Positions 45,929 to 55,922 of a DNA stretch of 64,000 bases are shown here, piece by piece. Below the pieces are notes generated by a model that was not told the DNA's origin, searched no databases, and worked only from the letters and a program-made list of their open reading frames with translations. The DNA is from Psychrobacter glacincola. GTDB taxonomy: Bacteria; Pseudomonadota; Gammaproteobacteria; Pseudomonadales; Moraxellaceae. The DNA is taken from contig NZ_CAJGZK010000003.1 in assembly GCF_904846215.1 (NCBI RefSeq), positions 176,380 through 240,379 of the forward strand. Reading direction: 5' to 3'. A program made the translations under genes and the position numbers. How positions within the stretch are numbered: the stretch's first letter is position 1; each line of letters starts with the position of its first letter.

Positions 45929-47164
45929 TTAACCACCAAAGTCATCAAGCATGATGTTTTCGTCTTCCACGCCTAAACTATGCAACATGTCGATTACCGC
46001 CGCATTCATCATCGGTGGCCCACACATGTAGTATTCACAGTCTTCTGGGCTTGGATGGTCTTTTAGGTATTCTTCCAGTAAGACGTTATGGATAAAGCCT
46101 GTATAGCCATCCCAGTTGTCTTCTGGTAATGGGTCAGACAATGCCACATGCCACTCAAAGTTAGCAAACTCTTCTTCTAGCTGATCGTAATCTTCAACGT
46201 AGAACATCTCACGAATAGAGCGGGCGCCATACCAAAAACTAATCTTACGATCGGAGTTTAGACGCTTAAGCTGATCGAAAATGTGCGAGCGCATCGGTGC
46301 CATACCAGCACCACCACCGACAAATATCATCTCAGCTTCCGTCTTTTTGGCGAAGAACTCACCATAAGGACCAGATACGGTGACTTTATCGCCAGGTTTT
46401 AGGCTAAAGGTCCAAGAAGACATTTTGCCTGGCGGAATACCATCAGGACCGCGCGGCGGCGGAGAAGCAATACGAATGTTAAATTTGATTAACCCTTTTT
46501 CATCCGGATAGTTGGCCATTGAATAGGCACGGATAACAGGCTCATCGACTTTCGAGACGTATTTAAAGATGCCAAAGTTATTCCAGTCGTCTTGATATTC
46601 TTCTGCAATATCAAAGTCTTTATAATGCACTTCGTGCGCTGGCGCCTCTAACTGTACATAACCACCAGCGCGGAAGTTTACTTCTTCGCCTTCTGGGATT
46701 TTAAGTACCAATTCTTTAATAAAAGTGGCAACGTTATCATTAGAGATAACCTCACATTCCCACTTTTGTACATCAAAGAATTCAGGATCAATCTCAATTT
46801 TCATGTCTTGCTTAACGGCTACCTGACAGGCAAGACGCATGTGATTGCGAATCTCACCTTGAGTAAAATAGCCTTCTTCGGTGGGCAGGATAGAACCGCC
46901 CCCTTCAATAACGCGGCAGCGACATTGGGCACAAGTACCACCACCACCGCAGGCTGAAGATAAAAATATACCTTCACCAGCCAGCGTTTGTAGTAGCTTG
47001 CCACCTGCTGCTGTTATCACATCATTGTCGGGATTATCATTGATGTGAATGGTCACATCGCCTGAACTGACCAGTCTTGAGCGCGCCGCCAAAATAATGA
47101 CAACCAAGCCCATGATGATCAAGGTAAACATAGCAACGCCACCAATCGCCGTAGCATAATCCAT
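45929..47164 (-). CDS. nqrF: Na+-translocating NADH:quinone reductase subunit F
   Basis: NqrF oxidises NADH and passes electrons through FAD and a 2Fe-2S cluster into the pump. The 411-aa protein has an N-terminal membrane helix (about residues 4-26). A plant-type ferredoxin domain follows with [14 protein letters not shown] near 71-84 (CX5CX2C). The FAD domain has [11 protein letters not shown] near 205, and the NADH domain has [14 protein letters not shown] near 277 and CGPPMM near 383. ATG 47164 starts the membrane helix and has AAGGA upstream; the frame reads 13 codons further. Last gene of the nqrABCDEF operon. Confidence 0.97.
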   Translation of the reverse strand: MDYATAIGGVAMFTLIIMGLVVIILAARSRLVSSGDVTIHINDNPDNDVITAAGGKLLQTLAGEGIFLSSACGGGGTCAQCRCRVIEGGGSILPTEEGYFTQGEIRNHMRLACQVAVKQDMKIEIDPEFFDVQKWECEVISNDNVATFIKELVLKIPEGEEVNFRAGGYVQLEAPAHEVHYKDFDIAEEYQDDWNNFGIFKYVSKVDEPVIRAYSMANYPDEKGLIKFNIRIASPPPRGPDGIPPGKMSSWTFSLKPGDKVTVSGPYGEFFAKKTEAEMIFVGGGAGMAPMRSHIFDQLKRLNSDRKISFWYGARSIREMFYVEDYDQLEEEFANFEWHVALSDPLPEDNWDGYTGFIHNVLLEEYLKDHPSPEDCEYYMCGPPMMNAAVIDMLHSLGVEDENIMLDDFGG

Positions 47165-47304
47165 GGTAGGTATCCTTAATCTATGGGGCAGGGGTGCGGG
47201 CATACGTCAGTGCGTTTTGTCCCGAACCCCTACCTAATAAATGAATTAAATAGGTCAAATAGCCAATTATGGTTTTACTCATAAAGGCTGAAATAAACAA
47301 GCGC

Positions 47305-47913
47305 TTAAATCGACATGCCACCGAATGACATAAAGCCAAGCGACATCAGACCAACCGTAATAAAGGTAATACCAAGGCCTTGTAGCGGCGCTGGAATGTC
47401 TGAGTATTTAAGTTTTTCACGGATACCGGCCAATACGGTAATGGCGAGTGCCCAGCCAAAACCAGCACCAAGACCATATACCATCGATTCACCAAAGTTG
47501 TAATCACGCTCAACCATAAATAGCACACCACCTAAGATGGCACAGTTGACCGTAATCAGTGGTAAGAATATCCCAAGCGCGTTGTATAGACTTGGCACAA
47601 ACTTATCCAAGAACATCTCTAGAATTTGGACGACGGCCGCAATGAGACCAATATAACTGAGTAGACCTAAAAAGCTTAAATCAATATCAGGGAAACCTGC
47701 CCAAGCGAGCGCACCATCTTTAAGAATGAACTGAAACAATAAATTGTTCAGCGGTACAGTAAGCGCCATAACGAAAACGACAGCGACTCCAAGACCAATA
47801 GCAGTAGAGACCTTTTTTGATACCGCTAAAAAGGTACACATGCCTAAGAAATAGGCCAGCGCCATGTTTTCAATAAAGACTGAGGTTATAAATAAACTAA
47901 CATAATGTCCCAT
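47305..47913 (-). CDS. nqrE: Na+-translocating NADH:quinone reductase subunit E
   Basis: A 202-aa integral membrane subunit with six predicted helices, related to RnfA and paired with NqrD in the membrane. Conserved stretches include [20 protein letters not shown] near residue 14-33, with the cysteine of the intramembrane iron site. [15 protein letters not shown] near 118-132 holds the second cysteine, and [18 protein letters not shown] near 150. The start ATG shares a base with the nqrD stop (TAATG), so translation is coupled. nqrF begins 141 bases further down. Confidence 0.97.
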   Translation of the reverse strand: MGHYVSLFITSVFIENMALAYFLGMCTFLAVSKKVSTAIGLGVAVVFVMALTVPLNNLLFQFILKDGALAWAGFPDIDLSFLGLLSYIGLIAAVVQILEMFLDKFVPSLYNALGIFLPLITVNCAILGGVLFMVERDYNFGESMVYGLGAGFGWALAITVLAGIREKLKYSDIPAPLQGLGITFITVGLMSLGFMSFGGMSI

Positions 47914-48584
47914 TAGTGACCGCCCCCTTGAGCCATGCCTTTAGACTGCGGCTTCATTACAAATTCAGCATCTTCAACCTGTTCTGGTTTCCATGTACGG
48001 ATAATGACGATAAACAAGGCAATGATAAAGAATGCTGACGGCGGTAATAGCAATAGACCATTTGGTACATACCAACCACCATCAGTTGCTGGTTGCAATA
48101 ACGTCATACCGAACCAGCTGCCTGCGCCCAAAATCTCACGGATACTGGCAACAAATAATAGTACAGCTGAATAACCCAGACCGTTACCGATACCATCCAA
48201 GAAACTTGGAATAGGCGGATTGCTCATGGCAAACGCTTCAGCACGACCCATGACGATACAGTTGGTGATAATCAAACCAACGAATACTGATAAACCTTTA
48301 CTGACATCATAAGCGACGGCTTTTAATATCTGATCGACCACAATAACCAACGAGGCAATAATCGTCATCTGTACAATAATACGAATGCTTGATGGGATTT
48401 GCTTACGAATAGTAGAGATAAAGAAGCTTGAAAATGCCGTTACCAAGGTCAACGCCACACTCATGACCAATGCATTAGCGACGGTAGTCGTTACTGCTAG
48501 AGCGGAACAAATACCTAAAATTTGCAAACCAATAGGATTGTTATCAAAAATAGGGGAAACTAAAATACTTTTTGTATCAGCCAT
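47913..48584 (-). CDS. nqrD: Na+-translocating NADH:quinone reductase subunit D
   Basis: A 223-aa integral membrane subunit, the RnfE-like partner of Nqr[27 protein letters not shown] near residues 16-41 includes the first conserved Cys, and [19 protein letters not shown] near 102-120 the second. Six helices are predicted. It starts one base after the nqrC stop and overlaps nqrE by one base. The C-terminal tail is slightly longer than usual. Confidence 0.97.
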   Translation of the reverse strand: MADTKSILVSPIFDNNPIGLQILGICSALAVTTTVANALVMSVALTLVTAFSSFFISTIRKQIPSSIRIIVQMTIIASLVIVVDQILKAVAYDVSKGLSVFVGLIITNCIVMGRAEAFAMSNPPIPSFLDGIGNGLGYSAVLLFVASIREILGAGSWFGMTLLQPATDGGWYVPNGLLLLPPSAFFIIALFIVIIRTWKPEQVEDAEFVMKPQSKGMAQGGGH

Positions 48585-48585
48585 G

Positions 48586-49509
48586 TTAAGCCTCCTTGCC
48601 GTGTGCTGCTGGTGCTATCGATGCCAGCTCGGTTACGGGATGCGTCTCTTGTTGAATAAGCTTTTGACTCGCTTGCTTATCAGAGCTCTCAATGGTTTGA
48701 CCGCTTTCTTTACGTAGAGAGTCTAAATAAGGCTTATAACCTTGCTCACCTAGCCAAAACTGAATCATGTTACTGACGCCACGACTGGTCAAAGTTGCAC
48801 CACTGATACCATCGACCCAATTTTCTTTGGGACCTGACGTGGCAACACCAGTGGCAACCGCACCGTTTTCATCATAAGAATGAATACCAGTCCACATCGC
48901 ACGCCATTTTGGCTCTTCGATACGAGCACCTAAGCCTGGGGTTTCTTTATGCTCATAAAAGCTGATGCCTTTGATGGTATTCATATCGCCTTCAAGTGTT
49001 AAGAAGCCGTAGATGGTGCCCCAAAGACCATAGCCTTGAATCGGTAACACGATTATTTCGGGTTTACCAGCATCGTCGTTTTTGACATAGACTTTCGCGT
49101 ATTTAGGCTTACGACCAATACTTGCAGGGTCATTAGCCCCTAAGTCGTCGCTCAATGCTTTATTCTTAGTGGCTTGACTGGCATCATAAGTATTACGATC
49201 AGCAATACCAACGGCTTTTAAGGCCTCATCATCTAAGTAATTGCCTTTATTTAAATCGACAATTTCAACATTAAAGTCTTTGAAACGCTCAGCCACATCT
49301 TCATTGGTATCAGTTTCTGGATCAAACATGCCAGCCGCGACCAAGATGTTCTTATTGCGATCCAATTTAGCATTCTCAACTTGCGCTGGCTTCAAGCCAA
49401 CGGCTGCTGCTGCAACCAATACTGAACACACCAAGCATAGCGTCAACGCTACGATGATGGTTTTCATATTATTGCTTTTAGGCTTAAGGTTACTTTTGGG
49501 CTTGGACAT
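48586..49509 (-). CDS. nqrC: Na+-translocating NADH:quinone reductase subunit C
   Basis: NqrC carries a covalently bound FMN on a periplasmic domain. The 307-aa protein has one N-terminal helix (about residues 18-38) and the flavinylation motif [14 protein letters not shown] near 234-247, in which ApbE modifies the second Thr. [17 protein letters not shown] and [17 protein letters not shown] are further signatures. ATG 49509 with GGAGG nine bases upstream is the start; it lies 20 bases inside the 3' end of nqrB. The C-terminal 40 residues past the FMN region are a variable tail rich in Gln, Ser and Ala. Confidence 0.96.
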   Translation of the reverse strand: MSKPKSNLKPKSNNMKTIIVALTLCLVCSVLVAAAAVGLKPAQVENAKLDRNKNILVAAGMFDPETDTNEDVAERFKDFNVEIVDLNKGNYLDDEALKAVGIADRNTYDASQATKNKALSDDLGANDPASIGRKPKYAKVYVKNDDAGKPEIIVLPIQGYGLWGTIYGFLTLEGDMNTIKGISFYEHKETPGLGARIEEPKWRAMWTGIHSYDENGAVATGVATSGPKENWVDGISGATLTSRGVSNMIQFWLGEQGYKPYLDSLRKESGQTIESSDKQASQKLIQQETHPVTELASIAPAAHGKEA

Positions 49510-50725
49510 GGCGAAGCCTCCGTGCTGTTTGGCGTTTAATATTTGCTTGGGTGACAAAATAGTCAAACAATGGCGCAAATAAGTTAGCAAATAGGATGGC
49601 AAGCATGATGCCTTCTGGGAAGGCTGGATTGATGACGCGAATCAATACCGTCATAAAACCAATCAAGATACCGTAAGCCCAGCGACCTTTGTTGGTATGG
49701 GCTGCTGATACAGGATCAGTTGCCATAAATACGGCACCAAAGGCGAATCCGCCGATCACTAAATGCCAGTAAAATGGCAAGCTCATCATCATATTGTCTT
49801 CAGAGCCAATCATATTAAAGATAAGCGATGTGGCAACCAAACCAACCACACAACCTAGCATAATGCGCCATGAAGCGATACGCGTCCAAAGTAGGACAGC
49901 AGCACCCATGAGGATTGCCAAGGTTGATACTTCACCGATACTGCCTTGCATGTTGCCTAAGAACGCATCACTCCACGTGATAGCATTGCCATAAACATCG
50001 ACAAAATCTTGTGGGACGACGCCAAGTGCGGCAAGACCAAGTGGCGTGGCACCTGAGAAACCATCAACCGCGGTCCATACTGAGTCGCCAGACATATAAG
50101 CAGGATACGCAAAATATAAGAAAGCACGACCTGATAGGGCAGGGTTAAGGAAGTTTTTACCCGTACCGCCGAATACTTCTTTTGCCACAACCACACCAAA
50201 GATAATACCTAAGGCAACTTGCCATAATGGAATATCTGGTGGCAGACATAGCGCAAACAGTACAGAGGTAACAAAGAAACCTTCGTTGACTTCATGACCA
50301 CGGACGACGGCAAAGACAATCTCACAGAAAATACCGACCGCAAAGGTGACGATATAAATCGGTAAGAACTGCATCGCTCCGTAGACAAAGCTTGCCCAAA
50401 TACTGTCTGGGTTATAGCCCGCCATACTAGTAATAATGGTACGCCAGCCTTCAGGCTGCAAGCCAAGTTTATCGATGGCAGTCAATGCTTGATGACCGAT
50501 ATTGTACATACCCCAAAACATCGCTGGAAAGGTACATAACCATACAGTGATCATAATACGCTTAAGGTCAATACCGTCGCGTACGTGTGATGAGGCGTAT
50601 GTCGTTGAGCCTGGTTGACGCAAAAACGTATCAAACATCTCAAAGATGGCATAGTATTTTGTGTGTTTGCCACCCTTGGTGAAAGACGGCTGCATACGAT
50701 CGAACATATTGTATAAAAATTTCAT
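49490..50725 (-). CDS. nqrB: Na+-translocating NADH:quinone reductase subunit B
   Basis: The large membrane subunit of the sodium pump, 411 aa with about ten helices. It binds FMN covalently in [13 protein letters not shown] near residues 223-235 (Thr of SGAT) and carries riboflavin. The cytosolic N-terminus, [30 protein letters not shown], is typical, as is [20 protein letters not shown] near 150. It follows nqrA by five bases and overlaps the start of nqrC by 20 bases. Confidence 0.97.
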   Translation of the reverse strand: MKFLYNMFDRMQPSFTKGGKHTKYYAIFEMFDTFLRQPGSTTYASSHVRDGIDLKRIMITVWLCTFPAMFWGMYNIGHQALTAIDKLGLQPEGWRTIITSMAGYNPDSIWASFVYGAMQFLPIYIVTFAVGIFCEIVFAVVRGHEVNEGFFVTSVLFALCLPPDIPLWQVALGIIFGVVVAKEVFGGTGKNFLNPALSGRAFLYFAYPAYMSGDSVWTAVDGFSGATPLGLAALGVVPQDFVDVYGNAITWSDAFLGNMQGSIGEVSTLAILMGAAVLLWTRIASWRIMLGCVVGLVATSLIFNMIGSEDNMMMSLPFYWHLVIGGFAFGAVFMATDPVSAAHTNKGRWAYGILIGFMTVLIRVINPAFPEGIMLAILFANLFAPLFDYFVTQANIKRQTARRLRHVQAQK

Positions 50726-50730
50726 CGTGG

Positions 50731-52083
50731 TTAGCCCTCCAGCTCAATGCGCGTTAAGTTATCACGCAAAATATCGCCGAATTCATATTTGCCAGGAGAT
50801 ACGAAGGTGCATAATGCTAAATCTTCTTCGTCCAATTCAAGTACGCCCAAATCTACGGCAGTGATGATGTCTTCGACAATCAAAGCACGTAGTAATTGCG
50901 TTGGCAGATAGTCTTGTGGCATGACCTCTTCGTAGACACCGATTGGCACCATCGCTCTAGGTGAGCCGTTGCTTGTGGTAGTGAAGTTATATTTTTTGCC
51001 ACCAAAAAACTGGGAGATATAGATAGGCAGTTTAGAGAAACGGTTTGCGCCGGGTGTAAAGAAGTGGAACGCTGGACGCTCACGACCTTCTGCCAGCACA
51101 CTGACTTGATTATCAAAACGACCAAGATAGGCAATATTGCCGAATACTTGACGCCCAGACAGCACTGAACCTGAAATCACACGGTTCTCGCCAACCGCCA
51201 AATGACCTTTGGTCAGGGCAGCAATATCAGCACCGCGCTCGGTGGCAATGATATGCGGGTTACTGACAGCAGGACCAGCTAAGCTAAGCAAACGACGCGT
51301 ATATAAATGCCCGCTCGTGAATAACTTACCAATCGCAATCACATCTTGATAACCAATCGTCCAAACGCTTGTACCGCGCATGATAGGGTGCAAGAAATGA
51401 ATGTGCGTGCCTGCAAGACCAGCAGGATGTTTACCTGCAAAGCTATGATACTCAGTGACATTATTCGCCGCCGTTTTTGCAACGGGCGTCAACTGACTAT
51501 CGCCATGATGGCAGACAAAGGTCTTTGGGCTGAGGGTCGATAATACGGCAAGTCCATCATTGAACGCCTGCAGTTGCTCATTGATAAGCAACATCGGGTC
51601 AAATGCCAATGGATTGGTATCCATGGCTGTGACGAAGATAGCATGAGGACGAGCACCGATTTCAGGAGCACGGCTAAAGGGGCGCGTACGGAACGCTGTC
51701 CATTCACCAGAGGCAAGCAGTTGGGTTTCAACGACTTCAGAATCTAGGTCAGCAAGTTGCTGGGAGTCATAGCGCTGAAATTCTACTTCCGCACCATTTG
51801 GGTCGACCGCAATTACAAGACTTTCAAACACACGACGTTCACCGCGTTTAATGGCGATGACCTTACCAGCAGCAGGCGCAGTGTAGATAACGCCAGCCCG
51901 TTTTTTGTCTTCAAAAACGGGTTGACCTTTTGCTACGATGTCGCCTTCTTTAACATTCATCGTCGGCTTCATGCCAACGTAATCATAGCCAATAAGTGCC
52001 ACATGGGCAGGTCTGTGCTCAGATATCTCGCGGGAGGGTTCACCAGTGATGGGTAAATCCAAACCTTTCTTGATGGTAATCAT
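50731..52083 (-). CDS. nqrA: Na+-translocating NADH:quinone reductase subunit A
   Basis: The cytosolic NqrA subunit, 450 aa, involved in quinone reduction at the membrane surface. [16 protein letters not shown] is the invariant N-terminus. [27 protein letters not shown] near 138-164 and [14 protein letters not shown] near 222 are strongly conserved. First gene of nqrABCDEF. The start codon at 52083 has no clear Shine-Dalgarno sequence. The operon promoter must lie in the 52084-52200 stretch, but I could not define it. Confidence 0.97.
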   Translation of the reverse strand: MITIKKGLDLPITGEPSREISEHRPAHVALIGYDYVGMKPTMNVKEGDIVAKGQPVFEDKKRAGVIYTAPAAGKVIAIKRGERRVFESLVIAVDPNGAEVEFQRYDSQQLADLDSEVVETQLLASGEWTAFRTRPFSRAPEIGARPHAIFVTAMDTNPLAFDPMLLINEQLQAFNDGLAVLSTLSPKTFVCHHGDSQLTPVAKTAANNVTEYHSFAGKHPAGLAGTHIHFLHPIMRGTSVWTIGYQDVIAIGKLFTSGHLYTRRLLSLAGPAVSNPHIIATERGADIAALTKGHLAVGENRVISGSVLSGRQVFGNIAYLGRFDNQVSVLAEGRERPAFHFFTPGANRFSKLPIYISQFFGGKKYNFTTTSNGSPRAMVPIGVYEEVMPQDYLPTQLLRALIVEDIITAVDLGVLELDEEDLALCTFVSPGKYEFGDILRDNLTRIELEG

Positions 52084-52217
52084 AAGCGAAAACTTAGTCC
52101 ATAGTCTAAAACGATACCAGACGTCCTGTGTGGTATATCGGCAGCATGAAAGGTAACGTCATCACTAAAACAACCAAATCATATCCTATAACAAGACGGC
52201 GATAAGGAGTTCTAAAA

Positions 52218-52418
52218 ATGACACTTCATGACTACTATTATAAGAGTATTAACGCTGACCTTAGACTCCTTAACAACACGTTAATGTCTTATTCGAATGA
52301 CCAAAGTGGCGACTGGCTACCAAGGTGTATACTAAAACACTGCCATCTAATTCTCATCTCAAAAAGAAATAATGTTAGACAAAATACAGTTTTACCATAC
52401 GATTTATTAAAACCTTAA
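52218..52418 (+). CDS. Possible small protein, unknown
   Basis: A 66-codon frame starting MTLHDYYYKSINADLRLL. It is preceded by AAGGAG eight bases before the ATG, a much better ribosome site than many genes here have. The product has two Cys, is mixed basic and hydrophobic, and has no motif I recognise. It is divergent from nqrA. Coding is uncertain: the length could arise by chance and no homologue is recalled. Confidence 0.3.
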   Translation: MTLHDYYYKSINADLRLLNNTLMSYSNDQSGDWLPRCILKHCHLILISKRNNVRQNTVLPYDLLKP

Positions 52419-52547
52419 AATTCATACTATTTGTGAGATTTAAGCAGCACTATTCATGTGGTTAAATACAAATGAGAGATACATGACTTATGATACTGAG
52501 TAGAAGCTATCTAAGCGCTATTGAATGACCTAGGATTATAGGGTAAA

Positions 52548-52692
52548 TATAGTCGATCCTAAATAAAAGAAGTACAAATGTTATAAAGAACTAATGGGGT
52601 TAATTTTCCTTGCTTGCTGTGCCTACGCAGACAGAGGCTGCGAATAATTAAGCCCATTAGTTCTGTACCTTTTTAAAAGTGGATTAACTATA
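52548..52692 (-). repeat. Dispersed structured repeat, copy 7 (145 bp class)
   Basis: Termini TATAGTCGATCC and (reversed) TATAGTTAATCC match well. The core is in reverse orientation. The arms AACTAATGGGGTTAA / TTAAGCCCATTAGTT pair with one mismatch, in a sequence unlike any other copy. Confidence 0.9.
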
Positions 52693-52777
52693 GTAAGACT
52701 CAGTAACAGCCGTTGCTAAGCGAAACGTTTGAAAGCGTATCAATACCGCGCTGTCATCCATCTTATGCTTATCGAAA

Positions 52778-52810
52778 TCATCTGCCGGTAGCAGATGATC
52801 GGGTTTTTTA
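52778..52810 (+). terminator. Orphan terminator-like hairpin upstream of hisA
   Basis: A perfect 9-bp stem ATCATCTGC / GCAGATGAT with loop CGGTA, followed by CGGG and six Ts. No protein gene precedes it closely; only structured repeat copy 7 lies upstream. It is 355 bases before hisA, which is far for a simple attenuator. Confidence 0.6.
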
Positions 52811-53164
52811 CACAAATACAAATTTACCTAGGATTATACGCTAAACTGACCTAAAATTGCCAGTTGGTAAGCGAATTTACCCAATGTTGCCAGTCGTCCT
52901 TTGTGCTAAAACTTATGGTTATGACTGTCTGTTTTCTGCTGCACTAGAGAGAAAACTTTAGTTGATTTTATGACTGGAGTACTTACATCATTTTCAAATC
53001 ATGATCACGCTTATGCATCTTTCGTAGTGAATTGACTGTATCGTGGTCTGTTTAAATTGGCAGTTCTAGACATTTTATATTAAGTTTGTGTTTAAATGGC
53101 TTTTGTAAGCCTGTAACCTACCTCCAAGTTTTGATTATTAATATCGTTTTATAAGGAATCCTAT

Positions 53165-53905
53165 ATGTGCGCTGTCCCTGTCATTATCCCTGCTATCGAT
53201 CTAAAAGATGGCAAGTGTGTGCGCTTAAAACAAGGTCGTATGGAAGATGATACGGTGTTTTCTGATGACCCTGTTGCGATGGCGGCACGTTGGGTAAAAG
53301 AAGGCGCGCGCCGTCTACATTTGGTCGATCTAAATGGGGCTTTTGATGGGATTCCTGTGCATAAGCAAGTGGTGCATGATATTGCAAAAGCCTTCCCTAA
53401 GCTGCCGATTCAATTGGGCGGCGGTGTGCGCAATATGCAAACCATTGAGCAATATATTGCTGCCGGTCTGACCTATATCATTATTGGTACCAAAGCGGTT
53501 GAAGATCCGAATTTTGTTGCCGAGGCATGCCGTGAGTTTGCTGGACATATTATCGTTGGTATCGATGTCAAAGATGGTATGGTCGCAACCCATGGTTGGG
53601 CAAATGTCACTGATACCAAAGCCACTGAGCTTGCTAAGCGTTTTGCCGATGTTGGCGTTTCTTCTATCGTCTATACCGATATTGCCCGTGATGGCATGAT
53701 GCAAGGCGTTAATGTCGAGCAAACCGTCAATTTAGCACGCGAAGGTGGATTGCCAGTGATTGCGTCAGGTGGCGTCACCGATATGAAAGACATCGAGCTG
53801 TTAAAACCTTATGGTGATTGTATCGAAGGTATCATTACCGGCCGTGCTATTTATGAAGGTACGTTAGATTTGGGCGAGGCACAACTTTATTTGGACGGTA
53901 AGTAA
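53165..53905 (+). CDS. hisA: ProFAR isomerase
   Basis: HisA is the (beta/alpha)8 isomerase that opens the ribose of ProFAR in histidine synthesis. The general base Asp is in [19 protein letters not shown] near residues 6-24. [19 protein letters not shown] near 79-97, [15 protein letters not shown] with the catalytic Asp near 131 and [16 protein letters not shown] near 198 are standard. Length 246 aa is normal. AAGGA precedes ATG 53165. hisF is not adjacent; the next gene is a mechanosensitive channel 56 bases on, possibly co-transcribed. Confidence 0.96.
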   Translation: MCAVPVIIPAIDLKDGKCVRLKQGRMEDDTVFSDDPVAMAARWVKEGARRLHLVDLNGAFDGIPVHKQVVHDIAKAFPKLPIQLGGGVRNMQTIEQYIAAGLTYIIIGTKAVEDPNFVAEACREFAGHIIVGIDVKDGMVATHGWANVTDTKATELAKRFADVGVSSIVYTDIARDGMMQGVNVEQTVNLAREGGLPVIASGGVTDMKDIELLKPYGDCIEGIITGRAIYEGTLDLGEAQLYLDGK

Positions 53906-53961
53906 TATCGAGAAATACACTGATTAAATTTAGGATCAATAAGGCATAATCAAGGATGCTT

Positions 53962-55701
53962 ATGGCCGCTTATTTTGACCACATGATATTGCGCAAGTGC
54001 CTAAAAGTGTGGGGTCAACTGCTGCTATTCAGCATCCTATTAAATTTGCCAACTTACGCCGCTCAAGAAAGCGAGACCGTTAATCCTACTGTATTAGATA
54101 ATAGTGCTGCCAAGCCTGCGCTTGATAGCAGTGCATTACCTAATACCGCTAATGACATTAATACCACCCCTCTTCCTAGTAATATTTCTGATAGCAGTAT
54201 TTTGCCTGCTCAAACGCCAACTGCACCAACTCTGCCAATACCCATTTCTATTGAGCCTGTACCTGCTATCAACGGCGAAAGCAGTAATAATACTCAAATT
54301 GAGACCGCTCAAACCGCGCAACATGATAATGACATCCGTCAACGTATCAGTGGTATCTTTTCAGAAATTGAAGGCTTACAAGCAATCAATGTCGGCGTCA
54401 CCCAAGGCGTTGTCACCCTAACCGGTGAGACAGCCAATGAAAAAAAAGCCCAACAAGCCATTAATCTCACCAATCGCTTAACAGATGTCGTCACAGTCGA
54501 GGATAAAATTAACCGAACGCTTGATGTGCAAGATAATGTCACGACGGTTTATCAAAGTATCAAAGTACAAATAAAAAACCTTGTTAAAGCAGTGCCATTA
54601 TTATTGGTCGGGATTGTTTTGTTTGCTATGGTGACTTGGTTTGGCAGTTGGTTGTCCAATCGGCAAAAAATGTGGCAACGTTTAACACCCAATCCTTTTG
54701 TCGCAGAATTATTATCGCAGACCGTCAAAGTCATCTTTATTATTCTGGGACTTATATTAACGCTAAGTTTGATTGGCGCGGAGACAATTTTAGGTACTTT
54801 GCTTGGCGGCGCCGGTGTCATTGGTATTGCCGTTGGTTTCGCGGTGAAGGATACCATTGAAAATTATATTGCCTCTTTAATGCTCAGTATTCGCCAGCCG
54901 TTTCGCGCCCGTGATCATATTTTGATTAACGATCAAGAGGGAATTGTGGTGCGTCTGACGTCACGCGCGACTATTTTGATGACATTAGACGGCAACCAGT
55001 TACGTATCCCTAATGCCGAAGTCTTTAAAGCCACGATTTTAAATTACACCAAAAATCCTGAGCGCCGTTTCACCTTTGAATTAGGCGTTGATGCCAATGA
55101 TGATCCACTTGCTGCTATCAAAGTGGGTATCGATGCGATTTCTCAATTAGGTTTTGCTTTAGATAAGCCAAAAGTTACGGCAGTTATCAAGGAAGTGGGC
55201 GACTCGAACATTATTTTGCAGTTTCAAGTATGGGTCAATCAATCAGAAGCTGATTTTTATAAAGCCCGCAGTATCGCCATTCGAGAAACCAAGCATGCGT
55301 TAGAGGATGAAGGCTTTAGTTTACCTGAGCCCATCTACCAGCTACGCTTTAACCATAAACTAGAAAAAGCATTTGAGCATTTTCAGAACGGTCAAATTAG
55401 TGATGATAACGCAAAGTTAACCGTGACACCCAATACTTTGAATACCTCTAAAATGTCTAACAACTATAAAACGTCTAACAACTATAAAATGTCTAACAAC
55501 TCTCAAGCTACTGAAACGGTGGTTGAGGATAAAGATAAAAGGCAAGCAAAGGCGCGAGCGAAACATATCTTGCAAGGTCGTAATGCTGATGAGGTGCTTG
55601 ATGCTCGTCCCGACGAAAAACTGATGGAAAAGGTTGAGCAGGAAATTGCAGAAAACTCAGATGAGACGGATTTATTGAGTAATAGTAGCCCGCAAGAATA
55701 G
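53962..55701 (+). CDS. Mechanosensitive ion channel (MscS family) with BON domain
   Basis: A 579-aa membrane protein. A hydrophobic N-terminal segment (about residues 15-35) is probably a signal peptide. A Ser/Thr/Pro/Asn-rich periplasmic stretch to about 120 precedes a BON domain at about 122-188 (GVTQGVVTLTGETANEKKA). Three helices follow: AVPLLLVGIVLFAMVTWFG, VKVIFIILGLILTLSLIGA and the pore helix GGAGVIGIAVGFAVKDTIEN. The MscS beta domain begins IRQPFRARDHILI. The tail has three 6-residue repeats (KMSNNY, KTSNNY, KMSNNS). It acts as an osmotic safety valve. The second ATG (53962) is favoured by AAGGA; the first is 53956. Confidence 0.92.
   Translation: MAAYFDHMILRKCLKVWGQLLLFSILLNLPTYAAQESETVNPTVLDNSAAKPALDSSALPNTANDINTTPLPSNISDSSILPAQTPTAPTLPIPISIEPVPAINGESSNNTQIETAQTAQHDNDIRQRISGIFSEIEGLQAINVGVTQGVVTLTGETANEKKAQQAINLTNRLTDVVTVEDKINRTLDVQDNVTTVYQSIKVQIKNLVKAVPLLLVGIVLFAMVTWFGSWLSNRQKMWQRLTPNPFVAELLSQTVKVIFIILGLILTLSLIGAETILGTLLGGAGVIGIAVGFAVKDTIENYIASLMLSIRQPFRARDHILINDQEGIVVRLTSRATILMTLDGNQLRIPNAEVFKATILNYTKNPERRFTFELGVDANDDPLAAIKVGIDAISQLGFALDKPKVTAVIKEVGDSNIILQFQVWVNQSEADFYKARSIAIRETKHALEDEGFSLPEPIYQLRFNHKLEKAFEHFQNGQISDDNAKLTVTPNTLNTSKMSNNYKTSNNYKMSNNSQATETVVEDKDKRQAKARAKHILQGRNADEVLDARPDEKLMEKVEQEIAENSDETDLLSNSSPQE
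55450..55503 (+). repeat. Three 18-bp in-frame tandem repeats in the MscS gene tail
   Basis: Units at 55450-55467, 55468-55485 and 55486-55503, consensus AAAATGTCTAACAACTAT, with one or two changes per copy. They code six-residue repeats in a disordered, Asn-rich tail and could change copy number by slippage. Confidence 0.9.
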
Positions 55702-55715
55702 CGTTGAATATTAAC

Positions 55716-55853
55716 TATAGTCAGGGAAAAGTAATATCGATACATCAAGTACTGCTGATATTCATTTTTCTTGCTTGCTGTGCCTATGCAGACAGAGGCT
55801 GCAAAAAATTTATACCAGCAGCACTGTAGCGTTTTTGAGATATTTTAACTATA
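55716..55853 (-). repeat. Dispersed structured repeat, copy 8 (138 bp class)
   Basis: Termini TATAGTCA and TAACTATA, core reversed, nearly identical to copy 6. The apical loop base differs (CTATGCAG against CTACGCAG). It begins 14 bases after the MscS gene stop. Confidence 0.92.
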
Positions 55854-55922
55854 TAAAAATGGGCATAAAAAATGCAGTGAAACGTCTATATATATTTTAT
55901 TTAAATAGACGAGACATTCTTT

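Larger units (their letters stand above)
52084..53164. other. Long intergenic region nqrA to hisA
   Basis: 1,081 bases between divergent genes. It holds a possible small ORF at 52218-52418, structured repeat copy 7, an orphan terminator-like hairpin at 52778-52810 and a 13-base direct repeat (ACCTAGGATTATA at 52528-52540 and 52827-52839). Between 52840 and 53160 the short word TTGCCAGT recurs. It may contain remnants of a lost gene or an RNA gene; nothing firm. Confidence 0.5.
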
